From Mycobacterium asiaticum (GTDB lineage Bacteria > Actinomycetota > Actinomycetes > Mycobacteriales > Mycobacteriaceae), in NCBI RefSeq assembly GCF_001673635.1, contig NZ_LZMH01000079.1, positions 23,223-87,222 on the forward strand: a DNA stretch of 64,000 nt. The letters run 5' to 3'. Position numbers and translations under genes: made by a program. The notes under the pieces are model-generated. The model ran no database searches and was not told the origin of the DNA. It was given only the letters and a program-made list of their open reading frames with translations. Shown one piece after another: positions 25,007 through 32,605 of the stretch; position 1 is the stretch's first letter; each line of letters begins with the position of its first letter.

Positions 25007-25408
25007 TTACCCTTCGACGAAGCTCAACCGGACCGACCGCTTCGGATTGTCGCGGTTGAGGTCGACGAGCACGACGCTCTGCCAGGTGCCCAGCTGCGGC
25101 TCGCCCGCGGTGACGGGAACCGTCACCGACGGCGAGACGATCGCCGGCAGCACGTGATCGGCCCCGTGGCCGTACGAGCCGTGGGCGTGCCGGTAGCGAT
25201 CGTCGCGCGGCAGCAGTCGTTCCAGCGTGTCCACCAGGTCGTCGTCGGAGCCGGCACCGGTCTCGATGACGGCGACCCCCGCGGTCGCGTGCGGGACGAA
25301 CACATTGCAGAGGCCATCACCCAGCGAAGAGCAAAAGCTGCGTAGCGCGTCGGTCAGATCGACGATCTGGCGGCGCGAAGTGTCGACATCAAGCACGTCG
25401 GTCTGCAT
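25007..25408 (-). CDS. YjbQ/UPF0047 family protein (Rv2556c type)
   Basis: A 133-residue single-domain protein of the YjbQ family. Conserved positions include FVPHATAGVAVIETGAG, the His pairs in HAHGSYGHGADHVLPA, and GTWQSVVLVDLN. Some family members show weak thiamine-phosphate synthase activity; the true role is unsettled. It is followed by alaS after a 114-base gap and is divergent from the gene starting at 25552. Confidence 0.85.
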   Translation of the reverse strand: MQTDVLDVDTSRRQIVDLTDALRSFCSSLGDGLCNVFVPHATAGVAVIETGAGSDDDLVDTLERLLPRDDRYRHAHGSYGHGADHVLPAIVSPSVTVPVTAGEPQLGTWQSVVLVDLNRDNPKRSVRLSFVEG

Positions 25409-25494
25409 TCAATAAAGCCTACGACGGCCAGGGATTCCGCGATGTGACCATTGCCACACCCGGCCGGCGGGAGGAAGGTGGGTGGTGGGACCGC

Positions 25495-25527
25495 GCGGCG
25501 CCTTATTCCGATTCCCGCGGGCGCCGC
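25495..25527 (+). promoter_or_regulatory. leader hairpin upstream of the 25552 gene
   Basis: GCGGCGCC (25495-25502) pairs perfectly with GGCGCCGC (25520-25527) across a 17-base loop. The hairpin ends 9 bases before the AAGGAGG ribosome site (25537-25543), so it could affect translation or message stability of the downstream gene if present in the transcript. Confidence 0.35.
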
Positions 25528-25551
25528 TCCGAACATAAGGAGGGGTCGGCC

Positions 25552-26172
25552 GTGTACGCACGCTCCACCACCATTCAGGCACAACGCTCATCGATCAACA
25601 TGGGCATCGCCCACGTTCGCGACGTGGTGATGCCGGCCCTCCGAGAGATAGAAGGGTGCCTCGGCATCTCGTTGCTGGTCGACCGTGACTCCGGCCGGTG
25701 CATCGCCACCAGTTCCTGGGAGTCGGAGTCCGCGATGCAGGCGAGCGCCGAGCGGCTGTGGCCGGTGCGCTATCGCGCGGTCGAGGTCTTCGGCGGCAGC
25801 GCGGTCGTCGACCAATGGCGCATCGCTTCGCTGCATCGCGACCATCACTCTGGCCCGGGCGCCTGCGTACGCGCCACCTGGCTGCGGGCGCGGCCCGAGC
25901 AATTCGAGCGCGCGCTTGATTTCTACCGGTGGGCGGTGTTGCCGGCGGTCGAGGACTTCGACGGCTTCTGTAGCGCGAGCCTGCTGGTGGACACTACGTC
26001 GGCCCGGGCAGTGGCCTCGGTGACCTACGACAGCGTCGATGCGATGGAGCGCAGCGCCGAGTCGGCCCGGTCGCTGCGCACCGCGATGCTGCGCGATCTT
26101 GGCATCGACCAGGACGATGTGGGCGAGTTCGAGCTGGCGCTGGCTCACCTACGGGTGCCGGAGCTGGTGTAG
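25552..26172 (+). CDS. conserved protein of the Rv2557/Rv2558 family
   Basis: A 206-residue soluble protein made of two similar halves, each with a CLGISLLVDRDSGRCIATSSW-like segment (first half near residue 35, second as SASLLVDTTSARAVASVTY near residue 145). This indicates an internal duplication of an antibiotic-biosynthesis-monooxygenase-like alpha/beta barrel. M. tuberculosis has two adjacent paralogs (Rv2557, Rv2558), known as starvation-induced; here I see one. The GTG start at 25552 has a perfect AAGGAGG 8 bases upstream. The frame extends further upstream, but that part would cross the leader hairpin. Enzymatic role unknown. Confidence 0.8.
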   Translation: MYARSTTIQAQRSSINMGIAHVRDVVMPALREIEGCLGISLLVDRDSGRCIATSSWESESAMQASAERLWPVRYRAVEVFGGSAVVDQWRIASLHRDHHSGPGACVRATWLRARPEQFERALDFYRWAVLPAVEDFDGFCSASLLVDTTSARAVASVTYDSVDAMERSAESARSLRTAMLRDLGIDQDDVGEFELALAHLRVPELV

Positions 26173-26190
26173 CTAGCGCGCGGTAACTAG

Positions 26191-26252
26191 CGCGAGCAGA
26201 CGCAAAAGCCCCCGCACGCTCGGCGTGTCGGGGGCTTTTGCGTCTGCTCGCG
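26191..26252. terminator. very long bidirectional hairpin terminator
   Basis: CGCGAGCAGACGCAAAAGCC followed by CCCG (26191-26214) is the perfect reverse complement of 26229-26252, giving a 24-bp stem. The inner CACGC (26215-26219) pairs with GCGTG (26223-26227), extending the stem to about 29 bp with a 3-base loop and one bulged T at 26228. It sits exactly between the convergent genes ending at 26172 and 26261, and would work in both directions. There is no T-tract outside the stem, although AAAA/TTTT lie inside it. Confidence 0.85.
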
Positions 26253-26260
26253 GGGCAACC

Positions 26261-26596
26261 CTAGGGCAGCGCGTCGCCGGGGAAACCGAGGCACGGGTGC
26301 ACCTCGTAGCCGAACACCCCCGCCGCGACGCCCGGATCCTCGTCCATGATCGCCGTCGTCTCCTGCACCGACGCGGCGAAAACGCCCACGCCACAGACGT
26401 CGGACTCGTCGGTGGTGGGCAACACCACCGCCAGCACCCCGTCATCGCGCAATCCGAAATTACGCCGACCGTGCTCCCAGATGATCGGCGTCGCGGTCTC
26501 GTCGCCGTAGTTGGGCCCGCGTTTGAGGATCACCACGCTGTAGGTCTTGGCAGTGGCCAGCAACGGGGCCATCTCGTCGTCGGTGAAGGTTCTCAT
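26261..26596 (-). CDS. YCII-related small protein
   Basis: A 111-residue protein with a dimeric alpha-beta barrel (YCII) pattern: VVILKRGPNY near residue 22, then the IIWEHGRRNFGLRDDGVLAVV core with the conserved His, and a VGVFAASVQETTAIMDEDP segment typical of YciI proteins. Small members of this family act on or bind organic substrates, but no role is established for this one. The ATG at 26596 overlaps the rarA stop (ATGA), so the two are coupled. It ends at the long hairpin terminator. Confidence 0.75.
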   Translation of the reverse strand: MRTFTDDEMAPLLATAKTYSVVILKRGPNYGDETATPIIWEHGRRNFGLRDDGVLAVVLPTTDESDVCGVGVFAASVQETTAIMDEDPGVAAGVFGYEVHPCLGFPGDALP

Positions 26597-27948
26597 GCCC
26601 GGCCCCGCTTCCCACGGATAATCGCACGCAACCGGTCCAGGCGGCCGGAGATCTCCCGTTCACCGCCGCGACCGGTGGGCTGATAGTAGTCCACACCCAC
26701 CAGCTCGTCCGGCGGATACTGTTGAGCCACAACGCCATCCGGGTCGTCGTGGGAGTACTTGTAACCCTGAGCATTGCCCAGCGCCGCGGCGCCCGAATAA
26801 TGCCCGTCGCGCAGGTGGGGTGGCACCAGACCGGCCTTGCCGGCCCTGATGTCCCCCATCGCCGCGCCCAGCGCCGTCGTCACGGCATTGGACTTGGGGG
26901 CGGTGGCCAGATGAACGGTCGCGTGCGCCAACGTCAGCTGGGCCTCAGGCATACCGATCAGCGCTACCGTCTGCGCGGCGGCGACCGCCACCAGCAGCGC
27001 CGTCGAGTCCGCCATGCCGATGTCCTCACTGGCCAGGATCATCAGCCGGCGCGCGATGAATCGCGGGTCCTCTCCCGCCACCAGCATGCGGGCCAGATAG
27101 TGCAGCGCGGCGTCCACATCCGAGCCGCGTACCGACTTGATGAAGGCGCTGACGACGTCGTAATGCTGATCGCCGTCCCGGTCGTAGCGGACCGCGGCCC
27201 GGTCCAGGGACCGCTCGATGGTTTCGACGACCACGTGATCGGAAGCCTCCGCGGCCACCTCGAGCGCGGTCAGCGCGCGCCGGGCATCACCGGCCGCCAG
27301 TTGCACCAACAGCTCGACCGCTTCGGGCGCAACGGTGACCTGTCCGCCCAGTCCGCGCGGATCGTCGATCGCCCGCTGCACCACGGTGCGGATGTCGTCG
27401 GGGGTCAACGGCCGCAATTGCAGGATCAGCGATCTCGACAACAGCGGCGCCACCACCGAGAAGGAGGGATTCTCGGTCGTTGCCGCGACCAGCAGCACCA
27501 CCCGGTTCTCCACCGCCGCCAGCAGCGCATCCTGCTGAGTCTTGGAGAACCGGTGCACCTCGTCGATGAACAACACGGTCTGCTCGCCGCGCAGCAACGC
27601 CGTCCGCGCCTTATCTATTACCGCGCGAACGTCTTTGACGCCGGCGGACAACGCCGACAACGCCTCGAAGCGGCGGCCGGTGGCGTGCGAGATCAGCGCC
27701 GCCAGGGTTGTCTTGCCGCTGCCCGGCGGGCCGTACAGAATGGCCGACGCGACACCGGATCCCTCGACAAGCCGACGCAACGGCGACCCGGCCGCCAACA
27801 GATGCTCCTGCCCGACCACCTCGTCCAGCGACGCCGGACGCATGCGTACGGCCAGGGGCGCGCCGGCACCCGACACGCTCAGGCTGTGATCGGCCGATTC
27901 CGGGGCACCGGGCAGGTCGAACAGACCGTCGGACACGACTTCAGGCAT
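26593..27948 (-). CDS. rarA: replication-associated recombination AAA+ ATPase RarA/MgsA (Rv2559c type)
   Basis: A 451-residue clamp-loader-related ATPase acting at stalled replication forks. The N-terminal RPASLDEVVGQEHLLA is typical. Walker A is YGPPGSGKTTLAALI, Walker B is VLFIDEVHRFSK, sensor 1 is LLVAATTENPSF, and the Arg finger region is LLSRSLILQL. The C-terminal tetramerisation region includes GSDVDAALHYLARML and PPHLRDGHYSGA. It is divergent from the gene at 28104 and coupled to the YCII gene downstream. Confidence 0.94.
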   Translation of the reverse strand: MPEVVSDGLFDLPGAPESADHSLSVSGAGAPLAVRMRPASLDEVVGQEHLLAAGSPLRRLVEGSGVASAILYGPPGSGKTTLAALISHATGRRFEALSALSAGVKDVRAVIDKARTALLRGEQTVLFIDEVHRFSKTQQDALLAAVENRVVLLVAATTENPSFSVVAPLLSRSLILQLRPLTPDDIRTVVQRAIDDPRGLGGQVTVAPEAVELLVQLAAGDARRALTALEVAAEASDHVVVETIERSLDRAAVRYDRDGDQHYDVVSAFIKSVRGSDVDAALHYLARMLVAGEDPRFIARRLMILASEDIGMADSTALLVAVAAAQTVALIGMPEAQLTLAHATVHLATAPKSNAVTTALGAAMGDIRAGKAGLVPPHLRDGHYSGAAALGNAQGYKYSHDDPDGVVAQQYPPDELVGVDYYQPTGRGGEREISGRLDRLRAIIRGKRGRA

Positions 27949-28103
27949 ACCACGCGGCGCAGCCGGGCAGGACGAGCGGACGCGGCCCTGAATAAATGCC
28001 TCAGCCAGAAGCCTGCCAATGCGGGCGTGTTGGGCACATATTTGCTAAGTTCCGCTTTGCTACGCCCCGATCGGAAGCGAACTACGAGGCAAATAGGACA
28101 GCA

Positions 28104-29120
28104 ATGAGCCAGCCGCCAGAATATCCAGGCAATCCGTCCGACCCTCAGGGTGGCCATTCCGGCTACCCGCCACCTCCGGGGCGCCACAGCGCACCCCCGC
28201 CCGACTACGGGCAAGCGCAGGGTCCGCCGCCCGGTCAGTCCGGCGGTTACCAGGCCCCCGGCTACACCGCACCGCCGCCGCCGCCCTACGGCGGCCCGGG
28301 CGCACCCCCACCGCCCCCACCCGGATATCCGGCGGGCTTCGGTGGCGGACCCGTTTCCGACTTCAGCGTCGGCAACGCCTTCAGCTGGGCGTGGGCCAAG
28401 TTCACCCAGAACATCGCCGCGCTGGCGGTGCCCACCCTGATCTATTTCGTGGCGCTGGGTGCGGTCATCGGTATCCCGTTCGGTATCGCGATGGCGACAT
28501 CGGAAACCACGACGACGACCTACGACTACGGCAGCGGCTATGCCTACGAAGCCTCGACCTCGAGCTTCTCGGCGATCAGCTACATCGTGTTGACCATCGG
28601 CTACATCGCCGCGTTCTTCGTGGCGATGTACATGCAGGCCGCGCTGGTCACCGGCGCCCTGGAGATCGCCGACGGCAGGCCGGTCAGCATCGGAACGTTC
28701 TTCAAGCCGCGCAATGTGGGCGGCGTGCTGCTCGCCACGCTGCTGCTGGGTCTGGCCGCAGTGCTGACCTCCTGCACCTTCGTCGGCCCGCTGATCATCA
28801 CCTTCTTCGCGCAGTTCGCGATCGCGTTCGTGGTGGACAAGGGGTTGTCGCCGGTCGACTCGATCAAGGCCAGCTTCGCAACGGTCCGCGCCAACCTGGG
28901 GCCCAGCGCGCTGTCCTGGCTGGTGCAGTACGCGGTGGTGCTGGTCGGTGAGATCGCCTGCTTCGTCGGCCTGATCGCCGCGCTGCCCGTAGCCTCGCTG
29001 ATCCAGGTCTACACCTACCGCAAGCTCACCGGCGGCCAGGTGGTCGAGGACAGCCAGCAACAACCCGGCTACCCTGCCGGTCCGCCGCCCGGACAGTACC
29101 CGGGACAGCAGTACGCCTGA
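28104..29120 (+). CDS. proline/glycine-rich membrane protein (Rv2560 type)
   Basis: A 338-residue protein. The first about 95 residues are low-complexity Pro/Gly/Tyr-rich repeats (many PPP, GGYQAPGY), probably cytoplasmic. From about residue 105 there are five or so hydrophobic helices with the conserved start FSVGNAFSWAWAKFTQN, and a C-terminal tail again rich in Gln, Pro and Gly. This layout is shared with Rv2560 and with other actinobacterial integral membrane proteins of unknown function. Start ATG 28104 is preceded by an AGGAC site. It is followed by a hairpin terminator at 29157-29204. Confidence 0.8.
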   Translation: MSQPPEYPGNPSDPQGGHSGYPPPPGRHSAPPPDYGQAQGPPPGQSGGYQAPGYTAPPPPPYGGPGAPPPPPPGYPAGFGGGPVSDFSVGNAFSWAWAKFTQNIAALAVPTLIYFVALGAVIGIPFGIAMATSETTTTTYDYGSGYAYEASTSSFSAISYIVLTIGYIAAFFVAMYMQAALVTGALEIADGRPVSIGTFFKPRNVGGVLLATLLLGLAAVLTSCTFVGPLIITFFAQFAIAFVVDKGLSPVDSIKASFATVRANLGPSALSWLVQYAVVLVGEIACFVGLIAALPVASLIQVYTYRKLTGGQVVEDSQQQPGYPAGPPPGQYPGQQYA

Positions 29121-29156
29121 CCAGCCGTTCACCACGAGCGGCTGACCGACGAATAG

Positions 29157-29204
29157 CTGCCGCCCGCAACGCAAGCCGATATCGGCGCGCGCTGCGGGCG
29201 GCAG
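29157..29204 (+). terminator. hairpin terminator after the 28104 gene
   Basis: CTGCCGCCCGCA (29157-29168) and TGCGGGCGGCAG (29193-29204) form a perfect 12-bp GC-rich stem that can extend by three more pairs after one mismatch, followed by TCTTCT. It separates the membrane protein gene from the transglutaminase gene at 29229, whose start is only 25 bases further on. Confidence 0.65.
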
Positions 29205-29228
29205 TCTTCTGTGATGGGATCAGCGGTT

Positions 29229-32200
29229 ATGAGTATCAAAGTTGCGCTGGAGCACCGCACCAGCTACACCTTTGACCGGCTGGTCCAGGTTTATCCGCAC
29301 GTCGTGCGGCTGCGTCCGGCACCTCATTCCCGCACCCCGATCGAGGCCTATTCGCTGCGGGTCGAACCCGCCGAACACTTCATCAACTGGCAACAGGACG
29401 CGCTCGGTAACTTTTTGGCGCGGTTGGTATTTCCCAAGCCGACCCAGGAGCTGACCATCACGGTCGGCCTGATCGCCGACCTCAAGGTGATCAACCCATT
29501 CGACTTCTTCATCGAGGACTGGGCCGAGATCTGGGCCCCCGCCAACGGATCTCTCTACCCCAAGGCGCTTGCCCACGACCTGGAACCCTTCATGCGGCCC
29601 GTCGACGAGGACGGAGACGGCTCGGGGCCCGGCGACCTGGCCCAGGCGTGGGTGCAGAACTTCTCCGTGCCCGAGGGCACTCGCACCATCGACTTCCTTG
29701 TCGCGCTGAACCGGGCCATCAACGCCGATGTCACCTACAGCCTGCGGATGGAGCCCGGCGTCCAGACACCGGATTTCACGCTGCGCACCGGCGTCGGCTC
29801 GTGCCGGGACTCGGCCTGGCTGCTGGTGTCGATCCTGCGCCAGCTCGGCCTGGCCGCCCGGTTCGTGTCGGGCTACCTGGTGCAACTGGCCTCCGACGTC
29901 AAGGCCCTCGACGGGCCGTCCGGGCCGGCCGCCGACTTCACCGACCTGCACGCGTGGACCGAGGTGTACATCCCGGGCGCGGGCTGGATCGGCCTGGACC
30001 CGACATCGGGATTGTTTGCCGGCGAAGGCCATATTCCCCTGGCCGCCACCCCACACCCGTCGTCGGCGGCACCGATCACCGGCAGCACCGACCACTGCAC
30101 CTCGACGCTCGAGTTCTCCAACACCGTCACCCGGGTCCATGAGGACCCGCGCGTCACGCTGCCCTACACCGACGAGGCGTGGGAGGCGATCTGCGCGGTC
30201 GGCCGCCATGTCGACCAGCGCCTGACCGCCGGTGACGTACGGCTCACGGTCGGCGGCGAGCCGACGTTCGTCTCGGTGGACAATCAGGTCGACCCGGAAT
30301 GGCGCACCGCCGCCGACGGTCCGCACAAGCGGATTCTGGCGTCGGAGCTGGCCGCGCGGCTCAAGGCCCAGTGGGCGCCGCAAGGCCTCGTGCAGCGCAG
30401 TCAGGGCAAGTGGTACCCCGGAGAACCGTTGCCGCGCTGGCAGATCGGCCTCTATTGGCGCACCGACGGACGGCCGCTGTGGACCAACGACGCGCTGCTG
30501 GCCGATCCCTGGCGGCGGGACGCCGACGCCGCCGCGGCCGACAACGAGACGGCCTACAAAGTGCTGGCCGGCATCGCCGAGGGCCTGGGTTTACCGCTGA
30601 CCCAGGTGCGCCCGGCCTACGAGGACCCGCTGCTGCGGCTGGCGGCCGCGGTGCGGTTGCCCGACGGCGACCCGGTGCCGCCCGGTGACGATCTCGACGA
30701 CGACAGCGCCGCCGCCCGCGCTGCGCTGCTGGGCCGCCTCGACGAGGCCGTGACCACGCCGTCGGCGTACGTGTTGCCATTGCACCGCCGCGACGACGGC
30801 CGCGGCTGGGCCAGCGCCGACTGGCGCCTTCGCCGCGGGCGTCTGGTGCTCACCGAGGGTGATTCGCCGGCCGGTCTGCGCCTGCCGCTGAACGCGATCA
30901 GCTGGACTCCCCCGCCGGCCCAGTTCGACGCCGACCCGGGAACCGTGGGTCGGGGCGAATCACCGGACCCCGCCGGCACCGGGGAGGCCGCCACCCTGGT
31001 CGACCCGCAGAACGCACCCACCACCGCGCTGGTGGCCGAGGTCCGCGACGGGCTGCTCTACATCTTCCTGCCGCCCACCGGCGCGCTGGAAGACTTCATC
31101 GACCTGATCAACCGCATCGAGAACGCGGTGGCCAAGGCCGACGCCCCCGTCGTCATCGAAGGTTACGCACCGCCGCCGGACCCGCGCCTGACGTCGACGA
31201 CGATCACCCCCGACCCCGGTGTGATCGAGGTGAACGTCGCGCCCACCGCAAGTTTCGACGAACAACGCCGGCAGCTGGAGATGCTCTACGAGGAAGCCCG
31301 GTTGGCGCGGCTTTCCACGGAGTCGTTCGACATCGACGGCACCCACGGCGGCACCGGCGGCGGCAACCACATCACGCTCGGGGGCGTCACACCCGCCGAC
31401 TCGCCGCTGCTGCGCCGTCCGGACCTGTTGGTCTCGCTGCTGACCTACTGGCAGCGGCACCCATCGCTGTCCTACCTGTTCGCCGGGCGGTTTGTCGGCA
31501 CCACCTCACAGGCTCCCCGGGTGGACGAAGGCCGCGCCGAGGCGCTCTATGAACTCGAGATCGCGTTTGCCGAAATCGCCCGTCTGTCACCGTCTTTCGG
31601 AGGCGGCCGACCGCAGCCGTGGGTGACCGACCGGGCGTTGCGGCACCTGCTCACCGACATCACCGGCAATACCCACCGCGCGGAATTCTGCATCGACAAG
31701 CTCTATAGCCCCGAGGGGCCGCGCGGCCGGCTGGGCCTGTTGGAACTGCGCGGTTTCGAGATGCCACCGCATCTGCGGATGGCGATGGTCCAGTCGCTGC
31801 TGGTGCGCTCGCTGGTGGCGTGGTTCTGGGAACGGCCGCTGCGCGCCCCGTTGATCCGTCACGGCGCTAACCTGCACGGGCGATACCTGTTGCCGCACTT
31901 CCTGATTCATGACATCGCCGATGTCGCGGCGGACCTGCGTGCGCAAGGCATCGGGTTCGAGACCAGCTGGCTGGACCCGTTCACCGAGTTCCGTTTCCCG
32001 CGCATCGGCACCGCCGTGTTCGACGGCGTGGAGATCGAATTACGCGGGGCCATCGAGCCGTGGAACACCCTCGGCGAGGAGTCCACCGCCACCGGTACCG
32101 CCCGTTTCGTCGACTCGTCGGTGGAGCGCGTTCAGGTCCGGATCATCGGCGCCGACCGGCACCGCTATGCGGTGACTTGCAACGGCTACCCGGTGCCGCT

Positions 32201-32573
32201 GCTGGCCACCGACAACCCCGACATCCACGTCGGCGGCGTGCGATTCAAGGCGTGGCAGCCGCCCAGCGCGTTGCACCCGACCATCTCCACCGACGTCCCA
32301 TTGCAGTTCGAACTCATCGACCTGACCACCGGAACCTCGCGGGGCGGCTGCACTTACCACGTCGCGCATCCGGGGGGGCGCGCCTACGACGAGCCGCCCG
32401 TCAACGCCGTGGAAGCCGAGTCGCGCCGCGCCCGCCGTTTCGAGGCGACCGGCTTCACCTCGGGCAAGCTCGACCTGGCCGCCTTCCGGGAAAAACAGGC
32501 GCGTTTGTTAACCGATGTCGGCGCGCCGGGCATCCTCGACCTGCGTCGGGTGCGTACCGTGCAGCAGCAGTGA
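29229..32573 (+). CDS. large transglutaminase-fold protein with DUF2126 region (Rv2566 type)
   Basis: A 1114-residue protein. Residues about 1-90 are the transglutaminase-associated N-terminal beta domain (EHRTSYTFDRLVQVYPHVV). The papain-like transglutaminase domain follows at about 170-270 with the full triad: Cys in GVGSCRDSAWLL, His in TDLHAWTEVYIPG, and Asp in WIGLDPTSGL. The remaining about 800 residues match the DUF2126 type, with VRLTVGGEPTFVSVD and RGRLGLLELRGFEMPPH. No signal peptide is seen. In bacteria this protein is found next to circularly permuted ATP-grasp/Alpha-E proteins, as here, and is suspected of peptide or amide-bond processing; no activity is proven. The start is ATG 29229 (MSIKVALEHRTSY). 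It is followed by the ATP-grasp gene after 32 bases. Confidence 0.9.
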   Translation: MSIKVALEHRTSYTFDRLVQVYPHVVRLRPAPHSRTPIEAYSLRVEPAEHFINWQQDALGNFLARLVFPKPTQELTITVGLIADLKVINPFDFFIEDWAEIWAPANGSLYPKALAHDLEPFMRPVDEDGDGSGPGDLAQAWVQNFSVPEGTRTIDFLVALNRAINADVTYSLRMEPGVQTPDFTLRTGVGSCRDSAWLLVSILRQLGLAARFVSGYLVQLASDVKALDGPSGPAADFTDLHAWTEVYIPGAGWIGLDPTSGLFAGEGHIPLAATPHPSSAAPITGSTDHCTSTLEFSNTVTRVHEDPRVTLPYTDEAWEAICAVGRHVDQRLTAGDVRLTVGGEPTFVSVDNQVDPEWRTAADGPHKRILASELAARLKAQWAPQGLVQRSQGKWYPGEPLPRWQIGLYWRTDGRPLWTNDALLADPWRRDADAAAADNETAYKVLAGIAEGLGLPLTQVRPAYEDPLLRLAAAVRLPDGDPVPPGDDLDDDSAAARAALLGRLDEAVTTPSAYVLPLHRRDDGRGWASADWRLRRGRLVLTEGDSPAGLRLPLNAISWTPPPAQFDADPGTVGRGESPDPAGTGEAATLVDPQNAPTTALVAEVRDGLLYIFLPPTGALEDFIDLINRIENAVAKADAPVVIEGYAPPPDPRLTSTTITPDPGVIEVNVAPTASFDEQRRQLEMLYEEARLARLSTESFDIDGTHGGTGGGNHITLGGVTPADSPLLRRPDLLVSLLTYWQRHPSLSYLFAGRFVGTTSQAPRVDEGRAEALYELEIAFAEIARLSPSFGGGRPQPWVTDRALRHLLTDITGNTHRAEFCIDKLYSPEGPRGRLGLLELRGFEMPPHLRMAMVQSLLVRSLVAWFWERPLRAPLIRHGANLHGRYLLPHFLIHDIADVAADLRAQGIGFETSWLDPFTEFRFPRIGTAVFDGVEIELRGAIEPWNTLGEESTATGTARFVDSSVERVQVRIIGADRHRYAVTCNGYPVPLLATDNPDIHVGGVRFKAWQPPSALHPTISTDVPLQFELIDLTTGTSRGGCTYHVAHPGGRAYDEPPVNAVEAESRRARRFEATGFTSGKLDLAAFREKQARLLTDVGAPGILDLRRVRTVQQQ

Positions 32574-32605
32574 CGTTTTCGGGACGGCACGGGATTGGCG
32601 CAAGG

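Noticed and set aside
26173..26445. Minus-strand frame across the hairpin terminator
   Set aside because: It runs through the long inverted repeat and overlaps the YCII gene in another frame; not coding.
28104..28390. Proline-rich repeats after position 28104 considered as a DNA repeat array or CRISPR
   Set aside because: The repetition is codon-level low complexity in a protein; no fixed repeat with spacers exists.
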